The position numbers and the translations under genes were made by a program. 64,000 bases of DNA from Penicillium oxalicum (taxonomy: Eukaryota > Ascomycota > Eurotiomycetes > Eurotiales > Aspergillaceae): positions 2,604,001 to 2,668,000 of the forward strand of contig NC_064653.1 in assembly GCF_001723175.1 (NCBI RefSeq), written 5' to 3'. Position 1 is the first letter of the stretch. The number at the start of each line of letters is the position of its first letter. A model generated the notes under the pieces. The model saw nothing but the letters and a program-made list of their open reading frames with translations, had not been told where the DNA came from and ran no database searches. Positions 35,883 to 44,520 of this stretch are shown here, piece after piece.

Positions 35883-36971
35883 ATGGCCGACGAATTCCAC
35901 CTGTTCGCAAAACTACCTGCGGAACTTCGTCGCATGGTCTGGAAGGAATGTCTTCCAAAATCGCGAGTCTTCGATACGATGCTGCCGTCTCTTGTGTTTG
36001 AACAGTCCCGCTGTCGCGGCACTCGCTGGTCATCTCGTCAAAGCTGGCGCCCGCCGATCATCACCCGAGTCTGTCGGGAATCCCGCGCTGTCGCCCACGA
36101 AACGGGCCGAGTCCTCTTCTACGGAGACGATGCCAATGTCCCCGACTACATCGACAGTGTCTGGTCGGATGCCACGACCGATATAGTGGCCCAGTACTGG
36201 TGTCCGGGACTGGAGAATGTCATGTTTTGGGCGCACGCGAACCCGGACACCTATCTCTTTCACTATGCGCCTCGTTACCAGGGGACCTTGATCGCCGAGG
36301 CGCGATTGAAAAACGCCTTGCGCGCACCAAGTCCCAACACGGATTGGCGCACTCTTGCTCAATTGCAGCATTGTTACGTGTGTCTGGAGAATCCCGTGAT
36401 GATTCATCTGACGCGCAAGGAAATGCTCGTCTCGGGACTATTTGGACGGCTGGGAGAAGAGTACATCCAACTGGTCGATCCCGCAGATGCGGTGCGATTG
36501 AAGAAATTTCACAATCTGGCCTTGACATCGAGTCAACAGTTGCCCGAGACGCTGGAATTTTTCAATCATGTCCGCACTTCCACCTTCCAATACATGATTC
36601 ACAACTGGACGCGCGAAACCATGATGCGCTGGATCTACCAGGAGTGGCTCCAGGCCAAAGAGACCTGTTTCGCGGGGGTCGTGCACCCCGAGCGAATCTG
36701 GGTCGGCCCCCGATCTCCCGATGTCGATGGGAGAACGTTCAACCCGATGGCACCGGAAACATACACCAGATACAGCATGTGGTTTCATCTTTCGGATACG
36801 CTGCACTTTTCATACGACGACAAACATCCCTGGGTGAGAGAGAAGCTGGCACGGGCACCTAAGTTTTATCCGCGCATTATGATCCGGCCCTGTATCAAGC
36901 GGTGCTGGTTGCCTTCGACGCCGCCTCGATGCAGTCGGCCAAGAGGACATTATCGTGCTGGAGGGAGATGA
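35883..36971 (+). CDS. 2EXR-domain (F-box-like) protein, probable C-terminal frameshift
   Basis: The frame encodes 362 residues and opens with the 2EXR signature FHLFAKLPAELRRMVWKECLP, followed by PPIITRVCRESRAVAHE, the second conserved element of this large fungal family. The middle is a folded-looking region (YIDSVWSDATTDIVAQYWCP, EYIQLVDPADAVRLKKFHNLAL). From about 36870 the annotated frame turns Pro/Arg-rich. The +1 frame instead gives a helical, codon-typical stretch (DPALYQAVLVAFDAASMQSA) that stays open to 37065. A single-base loss near 36870-36880 would explain this. 2EXR proteins are abundant in ascomycetes and mostly uncharacterised. Confidence 0.75.
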   Translation: MADEFHLFAKLPAELRRMVWKECLPKSRVFDTMLPSLVFEQSRCRGTRWSSRQSWRPPIITRVCRESRAVAHETGRVLFYGDDANVPDYIDSVWSDATTDIVAQYWCPGLENVMFWAHANPDTYLFHYAPRYQGTLIAEARLKNALRAPSPNTDWRTLAQLQHCYVCLENPVMIHLTRKEMLVSGLFGRLGEEYIQLVDPADAVRLKKFHNLALTSSQQLPETLEFFNHVRTSTFQYMIHNWTRETMMRWIYQEWLQAKETCFAGVVHPERIWVGPRSPDVDGRTFNPMAPETYTRYSMWFHLSDTLHFSYDDKHPWVREKLARAPKFYPRIMIRPCIKRCWLPSTPPRCSRPRGHYRAGGR

Positions 36972-37421
36972 CGGAAAAGGCCAGGAATTGTTGGAGAGCT
37001 TTTGTTTATTTTTATTTTTTTGTCTCTGTGGTCATGATCGAGTCGAGGTGGGTCGGTGTTGGGAGGTGATGGGCATGCACCTACACGGTCACGACCCAAA
37101 CGATTACAGCAAGAGTATATCACAATACTTTTTTGCGCCCTCGGCATTGAATTGAAAGTCGCTCAGCATGGTCCCAGATCGATGGGAGCAAAGGGATGGT
37201 CTCGATTCCTCTAGAGAAAGCCATTTTTTGTTTGAACAAAACACTTGAATTCTGCGATGCCAATACGGATTTCCCTTGTCGCGCTATTCAGCAGATGAGA
37301 CAATCTGATATCGATGCAATTCGACCCGACCTGACCGACAAATCCTCTCCCACCATTTCTTTTTTTTTGAAGCAGCGAGCGAAGCATCCCTCCTGTGGTG
37401 CCAAATTCTCCGTCTTCAGTC
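36972..37421. other. Convergent gap and possible coding extension
   Basis: The first 95 bases may encode the true C-terminus of the 2EXR protein if the frameshift is real or artefactual (stop at about 37065). The rest shows no gene. Confidence 0.4.
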
Positions 37422-38696
37422 TCACTCATCATCTCCGAAAAACACCTTGACGGGCAACCATCCATCCCCCAAGATCTTCACCCGACCCGTCACCCCATCC
37501 AACTCTTTCATCTCCCCTGTCTCCAAGCACCACCCATTCAAGTCCAAATTCCACTCCAGCCGCTTCTCATTCACCGATTTAGGAATCACACTCCACCCTT
37601 TCTGGATGCCCCACATCAGCAAGACCTGCTGGGGAGTCTTTCCCTTTGCCGCCGCGAGCTTGATCAGGACGGGATCCGCGTAGATTGTCGAGCGACCAGA
37701 GCCCAGGCATGAATAGCCCGTGGTGTGAATTCCCTTGGACGTGTTGTAGGCGACCAGTTTAGGGGAGGGATTGTACGGATGCAATTCGATTTGATTCACG
37801 GCTGGCACCACGGTGGTGGATGGACTGTGAAGCAGAATTTCGAGATTCGTAATACCAAAGTTAGACACGCCGATATTGCGGACTTTGTTGGTGGCCAGGA
37901 GTTTTTGCATTTCGTGCCTGGAAAAAATCGGACATTGATCCAGGGGAAAGAGTTAGAAATAGTCGATATCCAATCATCCTCTTTTTTTCCCCAAAATTTT
38001 CCATGCAGATTGAAACGAAAAAAAAAAACTAAACCGATGAGCATCCAACCTTACCCCCCCCCCCTTCAACTTCTCCCTCCCTCCCTTCATCTCCTGACCA
38101 CGAAAACACCCAAAACAAAAAATAAAGCAAAACCAACACTCACCACGTCCTCACAAAATCCCACCCATCCAACAACCGAGCCGGATTCGTCGGATCCCTC
38201 GCCACCGGCCAATGCATCAGATATAAATCCACATACTCGACCCCCAAGGCCGCCAGCGACGCATCCAACCCTTGCTCAGCCCGATTATGCCAATTATTCC
38301 GCAATTTGGTGGTGATCCAGATATCTTCCCGGGGCACGCCCGAGTCGCGAATACCCGCTCCAACACCGGCTTCGTTGCCGTAGGCCATGGCCGTGTCGAT
38401 GTGGCGGTATCCCAGAAGTAGGGCGTGTTTTACGGGTGACGGACTTGGAAGGGATGTGATTGCCAGGTTCCGAGACCGATGGCGGGGATGCGGTCGCCTG
38501 TGTTGAGGAGGAAGGTTTTTCTAGATGGGGGAGGGAAGGGAGGGGAGGTGGTGGGTTATGTTAGATATTGGGTTTTCTTTTTCAAGGAGATACATGGATG
38601 GTGGTGGGAAGGAAGTAGATTTTGAATCTGGATAGGTGGTGGGGGAGGTTTTAGGGTTGGATGTTGTGATACATACTTGGTATTTACATAAGACAT
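37422..38696 (-). pseudogene. Aldo/keto reductase with one-base frameshift
   Basis: Exons 38696-38677, 38520-38144 and 37917-37422 encode an NADPH-dependent AKR barrel of about 297 residues. Motifs in order: [28 protein letters not shown] (the catalytic Asp and Tyr of the tetrad), [10 protein letters not shown] (around the catalytic His) and [10 protein letters not shown] (Lys). Then come RNIGVSNFG, AVNQIELHPYNP and IPKSVNEKRLEWN for cofactor binding. The exons total 893 nt, one short of whole codons. In exon 2 the frame after [13 protein letters not shown] runs into TAA, while the next frame resumes [16 protein letters not shown] missing base at about 38433-38436 explains it. All other residues look intact, so this is either a very recent lesion or a consensus error. 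Confidence 0.78.
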
Positions 38697-39407
38697 GATG
38701 GGATGGTTTTTCGTATGAGATAGGGGATTGATCAGGAACTGGGATCTCTGGAATTGATGAGACTAGATTTTAGATACTTCTAGCCTCAATTGAGAGAAAG
38801 ATGAGGTTTTTGTATCTGCTCAGAACTGGAAGTCCGGCTTTGCTGACACCTTGGGTGGAGTGTTTTATCAGAGCTGGATACATGTGTATTCTATGGATGC
38901 ATATTGACGCCCGCGCTGAGAGTAGACAATGATCAAAGGAGTGCATTATCACAGCAAGGTAATATCTTTATTCCATGCCGTCTTCCGCCCACACATATTG
39001 ATGTGTACAAGAGAATCTATAAGAAAGGGTTCTTGCATGATATCTGCCCACACTGTTTGTTTGGCGCGTCCCGATAGTGAGATCCCAACAGGGGGTTCCC
39101 CACAAGTTTCATTTGGAAGGCTGATGGGAATCCCATTGATGTAAGATCATTATCTATACTTCAGTCGCTAGTTGCAGAAGCGGGACTGGACTCTGTAGCT
39201 CTTTCTTTTGGCGATACCTGATCTTTGTCCAATTCCTCTGAATAGGTCTTTGAGTCTGACACATACTAAACGGCAAGCCAGCGCATTGAATGTGCTTTGC
39301 ACTCTTGGACGGATAAGCAGCCAAGAGATGGTCAATGTCGGCCGTACTGATATTAGAGGTAATGGGTTGAAAATATTGAAGCATCCTGCTGCAACATTAT
39401 TAGCCGT

Positions 39408-39412
<5 letters not shown>

Positions 39413-39471
<59 letters not shown>
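39413..39471. repeat. Long (GA)n microsatellite
   Basis: About 29 consecutive AG/GA units, the longest simple repeat in the window. Confidence 0.95.
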
Positions 39472-39472
<1 letters not shown>

Positions 39473-39663
39473 CTTTGTTCAGTATAGCGCTTCTTTCTTA
39501 TTTCTCTATTGACCTACTTTGGCGTAAATCTCAGCAAACTGGGCAAACGTGGCTCAAGATTCGGCCCTCCTTGTACTTTCAGATTCCTGTCCAGAGCTAA
39601 TGGATGTTTCAGGTCAGTCGAAGAAACTTCATGTAGCAGTCGGTGGTGTTAGTGTGTAATGTA

Positions 39664-39712
39664 GGTGACGGTAAGACTACCGCCTCGGGAAGCGATCGGC
39701 TCCCTGAGCACA
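39664..39712 (+). repeat. Dispersed repeat, copy A
   Basis: This 49-base segment starts GGTGACGGTAA and contains GGGAAGCGATCGGCTCCC, a self-pairing core. It matches 54923-54971 at 45 of 49 positions by eye. It lies beside transposon debris, as does the other copy. Confidence 0.75.
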
Positions 39713-40521
39713 GAAGGGGTTAGTCGTCTCGCCGCCCTAAGCTACTCGCTGAGCACTCCTGAGCAACCTGGTTGCCTTGCGCGCTTGCTCACATTTACCA
39801 GTTCTCATCATCCGACTGTAGCCGCGCTGTTGCCTCTTCGTGTTCCTGGGACCAAGATCGGACATAACGTAGCTCGACTTCTTCCCCCTCTTCCTCCCCC
39901 ACACACTGCTCTAATAACCGCAACCTAGCTTAACAAGTCCCGTATTAGTCAATTTGCTCCCCTAAACTTATCGAGATGCTCACATCCCTTCATCTCTTAC
40001 GGCCTATACGGAGCTTTGCGAGCCTTACTTTACAGACTTTCTTTAGTGCGCTTTCAGTAAGATCACGAGAATTTGCCCTCGTGCGCTTTTGTTTATTTTC
40101 TCGCTTATTTTTGATCCTAGGATCAAGACACGTTAGCAACCACTCCAGACCCCTCTATAGATCTTAGGCCCATCAACTCGTTATGAACTAAGTGAGGGTG
40201 GCCTAAGCTGCCCGATCCAGGATACCGTTGCGTTAACTATCTGCCGTACTCTAGATGGATCGTGAAATCCTACCATGCCGTCGTCACTGGTTAATCCATT
40301 AGGCCAAAAGGTCTAAGCTAAACCATCTGTTAGGATGGTTTGTCCTGCAACGGTATTTATAGACGGTTTGGTCCCGCATGTCTTCTAAAATGCGCTCTGG
40401 GACCACACCTATATAGCCACAACTTGACACGGCTATAGTATTCTATATTGAATGTGGTACCTTAGTATTTATTGAATACGTGTATTTTAACCTAATACGA
40501 AACACAGTGACTCTTTCTACC

Positions 40522-40526
40522 CTTGT
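40522..40526 (+). repeat. Target-site duplication, left (CTTGT)
   Basis: CTTGT directly precedes the 5' LTR and is repeated directly after the 3' LTR at 43144-43148, as expected for integrase-mediated insertion. Confidence 0.9.
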
Positions 40527-40704
40527 TGAGAGAGTTTGCCCTCTCCAGATGTTTGCTAGGCCCAGCAGCGGTCATGTGTCTTGAGGGTTTTTCCCTATCG
40601 TGGGTTTTCCCTCTCTCTCTCTTCTTCCTTCTCCCTAGACTTCCCAATCCTAGTGGTCTCGCCTCCAGATTGCTTCCTTGCCTTGTAGACCTGTAGGTCT
40701 ATCA
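40527..40704 (+). repeat. 5' long terminal repeat
   Basis: 178 bp, beginning TGAGAGAGTTTGCCC and ending TAGGTCTATCA. It differs from the 3' LTR at five positions, all CpA/TpA transitions on one strand or the other. Confidence 0.92.
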
Positions 40705-40716
40705 GGTTATGAGCCC
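40705..40716 (+). other. Primer-binding site matching initiator tRNA-Met anticodon arm
   Basis: GGTTATGAGCCC follows the 5' LTR directly. Its complement, GGGCTCATAACC, is the anticodon stem-loop of eukaryotic initiator tRNA-Met, so the primer would be a 5' half-tRNA as in Drosophila copia. Confidence 0.75.
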
Positions 40717-42068
40717 GATCGTAATAGTGAGGCCTGAATTTGTGAAAACCATAAGTTCTCAAATTTTTAATCACCAAATTCATCAAATTCGGCTGTGGAA
40801 GCTATAATCACCAAAATCACTAAATCACTAAATTCAAATTACCAAATCTAATACAAATCAACAAATCCAACCAGGCTATGGAAGCCAAAAACTTATTAAA
40901 TATAACAAACTTCAACTAGGCTGTGGAAGCTAAATCTAATATCTTCAAAAGAAAGACGCGTCTGTTGATGTTTGTTAGGACCACCACAACATCAATATCT
41001 CTTACTTCAAACCCTACTATAACACAACAACACCACACCATCCCCACAAACCTTCCCTCTTACCAAATTTTATCTCCAAACTACCTAAATTATCAAATTT
41101 ACCTAAATCTCTATTATATTCCTGAATACCAACCATAGCTGAAGAAGACCTCGGCTAAGCGGCCGGTATTAAGGAATTTCCCGTATCTCGCGAAGACTAT
41201 AGTAACTTCTTTACCCTGAAATCCCGAGGCTAGCCAGTAAACTAACTTACTAGCGCCCCAAAGAATTCACCCTCAACCTACTTAAATTGTTAGAAAGAAC
41301 AGAAGACTTCGAGGACTAGTTTAGAGATGTATACTAAATCCTTAAAAAGAAAGGACTCTATCGCCTTGTTAACCCAAAATATAATAGGCCTAAAGTGATA
41401 TCTGACGAAGCAGAAACTTAGGTCGAACATCCTATACTATACAGATATAGCTCTAATAATCTATCTCGAAGGATATCGATGCGATAGTTAAAGCTATAAG
41501 ATTCCGATACGAATTCGCTAATAAATATATTATTAGCTTAAAAAAGGCCCTCTATACTACCGGCTTTATTCCTAGCAAAAAGAAGGTAACTAGGGTTCTA
41601 CGAACCTACCGAGCTAACTACCTATCGGTAATCGATTTTGTGTATGAATTTCGTAGTACCTATACTAAAGTAACGGAAGAAGTCTAACTTACCCTAGGTA
41701 TAATCGTTTCCCTACTTCTTGATAAATTGTAAAGTAATATCCTAATCTTTGTAGCTACTAGACTAGTAGACTATTTAAATAGATACGAAAATATCGTAAA
41801 GATCACCGCCCTAGACCTTTTCCGAACCTTCACTAAGGTAATTCATAAGCTTGAAATTACTAGTTACTAATTCTTAACCCTTATAGTTACTAAGCCCCTA
41901 CGCTCCCTACCGATCTTACTATTATCCTTACTATTATCCTTATCCTTATCCTTATTAATTAAGTATAAATACCTACTATTCAAATATATGCCCCTGAAAG
42001 GTAAATCGCTATAGGAATAGGCAAAAGAATAGATTAAGGGCCTAAATTAGATCACTCCGAACGGTAAC

Positions 42069-42110
42069 TGTTTCTTTTATAGAAGGAAGGGCTATACTAC
42101 CAAGGAATAC
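42069..42110 (+). pseudogene. Decayed Gag zinc knuckle
   Basis: The frame reads CFFYRRKGYTTKEY. The spacing is that of CX2CX4HX4C, but the second Cys, the His and the last Cys positions are all Tyr (TAT or TAC), each one transition from the expected codon. Confidence 0.7.
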
Positions 42111-42965
42111 GTATATTTAGTTATTACCTCACGAACCGCAAAGTAGAAACCTATTAAAGGTATTTAGGTGAATGCCCCGTAGAGGAATATAGATAATCTA
42201 AATAGAATAGCACTAAATAGTTAGACTACAATATATAATAATAGGATCAAGAAAACTAGTAGCTAGGATCAAAATTAGCCAAAGCTAATTTCTGTTAGAA
42301 AGAATAATAGGAACAAGAATTCGATTACCTTAAAGGGATCCTAATCCTAATCTAAAAGGAACCTTGAAGAAGAAGACAATGCGGGCGCAAATATAGCAAT
42401 ATAAATTAATAAAGAAGAAGATAAGTACTACGCCCTCGCTGTAGTAGAATTCGACTTTGCTAATCGCCTCGAACCCTACCTCGCTACGACCTTAATTAAA
42501 AGAAACCCTTCTACTAAGCAGATTGTGTAAGAAAGGCTCTATGATATAAAGATCTAAAATATTAAAAAGACAACCGATATAACCGTGAAACGATTAAATA
42601 GGCCTAACTAAAAGACTACCCGCCCGGATACCCACGAAGAAACCGACCGTAACACCTACCCGCTCTCTAATATAAGCCTAGATACCTATAAAGACACCCG
42701 AATTTTACAACCTTCCTATACTCCAAAAATTCCACCTCTCTAACAGAAAAAAGGACAAGGCTAAGATTTCCTACCTCCCTAAGTCTAATCCCTAAAAGAC
42801 CTAGAAATTAGAGCTCACCGAACTAAGCCTAATAGGATTTATCAAGATAATCGTGCTAGATTATTATATATAAGAGATCCTAACTAACCCTCCCCTTCAA
42901 AATTTTATTATATTACACTATCATGTATATTATTCTTCACATTGCTGCTGGTCCTAGAGGGGGTG

Positions 42966-43143
42966 TGAGAGAGTTTGCCCTCTCTAGATATTTGCTAGGC
43001 CTAGTAGCGGTCATGTGTCTTGAGGGTTTTTCCCTATCGTGGGTTTTCCCTCTCTCTCTCTTCTTCCTTCTCCCTAGACTTCCCAATCCCAGTGGTCTCG
43101 CCTCCAGATTGCTTCCTTGCCTTGTAGACCTGTAGGTCTATCA
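42966..43143 (+). repeat. 3' long terminal repeat
   Basis: 178 bp, the same ends as the 5' copy. Four of the five inter-LTR differences are TA in this copy where the 5' copy has CA or TG. Confidence 0.92.
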
Positions 43144-43148
43144 CTTGT
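43144..43148 (+). repeat. Target-site duplication, right (CTTGT)
   Basis: Exact repeat of the five bases at 40522-40526. Confidence 0.9.
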
Positions 43149-44520
43149 GGTTCGAAGAGTAAAAGAAGGTTGATTTTTGAAGTATATCTATCGTATCCCT
43201 TAAATATCGGGTCTGTAAGGACAGTCACGGGGTCATACGGGGCCGAACAGGGGTGCTCACGTGAATCATGACTCACGTGACTATCCTTCCGGGATCTCAC
43301 CACTATTCATCGCTGTGTACCCTCATGTTTTTATTTAACTGCTTGCAGCCAATGGTCGCGTATCTAGGGCACCTAGCGGAAAATAACTAATCAGAACTGC
43401 CATAAACTCTTCGCTAATAGTCTAAGCTCAAGCTCATGCCTGTGCCCTTTTTTACCTTCTCGTCAACTCCCATAAAAGGTCAGGCCAGACTCCTTAATCG
43501 CCTTTCTGATGGTAGCCTTGCCTGCATAAGCTCCGCTTGGTTCAATGATGTCTCCTCTGATTCTCCAAAACAGGGACCGTTTAAGTATAGGTCTTGCTCC
43601 GAGGGCTTTAACACGATTGGCTAAATCACAGGCTATGTATTCAAAGACTCTGTATGTAAACGCGGTGATAAGTGTCGCTTGTCATGTTGAAGGGATATAC
43701 TATGTATGTTCAGTACTGCTAGATACACCAAGACAGCTATAGGCTTTTTTTGTGTGACTTATTCTGAAACTATCCAGATAATCCAAAAGTATAACACGAC
43801 GCCAGATTAAACAGCATGCCTTCACAGCCTGCGAAGGTTTTGAGATTATTCATCCCAGGGTCTAGAACTTCAAGTTCCCAATAAAAGGCCCAGCACGGCC
43901 TGCTTTGGCAATGATATAGAACCCATCAAAATATTGGCAGAACCGTATGATACGAATCGAGATGGTATAGAGTGAATATCGATTGATGCGTCCTGAGATG
44001 CCGGACTGGCGCGACATTTAGGTTCCGGTTTTAATATACACGGCCGGGCACATGGTCTATATCACGAGTCACACAACTCATTCTTATGGATATCCGTCTT
44101 ATAATCCCTTGGTCTTAGGCGATGGTCCGATTCTTGTAATGTGGGGGTGACTCGCAGCCTATCCACTCCCTTGAAGTCTGGTATACTTTCACTTAAAAAA
44201 TCTTTGACTTGCTTCGACTTTCACAACGTTTCTCAATATGTCTAAGTCGTAGAACTAGGTGAGAACGAGTGACTGCGCCTTTGCGGAGTCTATAAGGGCT
44301 CGAAATAGTACTCTTATGTCTTCGGGTTCGGCATATTGTGTTGCTAGTTTCTCACAGGGGGTTTTGCTTGACGGATCTGAGTCTATAGTATCCCTTGAGA
44401 TATTACCTTTCTCTTATCTTGTCTACCTATTATACAAATCAATTTCGCACGTAAATAGGATCCCTGGGTGTCGGAATTCGATCAAGATTAAAGAACGAGT
44501 ATGATTTTATTTTGTACTAG
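43149..44520. other. Intergenic, possible older retroelement sequence
   Basis: No gene is supported. The segment from about 43211 (TGTAAGGACAG...) with two TCACGTGA palindromes at 43257-43264 and 43273-43280 has the look of an LTR promoter, but I could not define its ends. Confidence 0.35.

Larger units (their letters stand above)
38697..40521. other. Intergenic, repeat-bearing
   Basis: No gene is supported. The region holds a long GA microsatellite, a 49-bp dispersed repeat and, from about 40200, sequence that resembles an LTR of another retroelement (TGTTAGG start near 40329). I could not find both ends or a target duplication for that candidate. Confidence 0.4.
40527..43143 (+). mobile_element. 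Short gag-only LTR retrotransposon with RIP-type mutations
   Basis: Two 178-bp LTRs (TG...CA) enclose 2,261 bp and are flanked by the 5-bp duplication CTTGT. A primer-binding site follows the 5' LTR and a purine run AGAGGGGG precedes the 3' LTR. The interior is very AT-rich and full of TAG/TAA. One frame still shows Gag-like pieces: FRDVY*ILKKKGLYRLV at about 41310-41370 and a decayed CCHC zinc knuckle at 42069-42110. I recognise no protease, integrase, reverse transcriptase or RNase H, so the element is either internally deleted or a non-autonomous gag-only form. The primer type suggests the Ty1/copia superfamily. The stop pattern (Trp to TAG, Gln to TAA) fits C-to-T and G-to-A mutation. Confidence 0.88.

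Noticed and set aside
40329..40506. Solo LTR starting TGTTAGG
   Set aside because: Ends TG...CA are plausible but the flanking pentamers (CCATC and GTGAC) do not match and no second copy is in the window.
40705..40720. Partial tRNA-Met gene
   Set aside because: Only the anticodon arm complement is present and it sits exactly at the LTR junction, so it is a primer site.
40923..41138. 70-codon frame inside the LTR element as a real gene
   Set aside because: Asn/Thr/Ile-rich product of AT-rich mutated DNA within the element.
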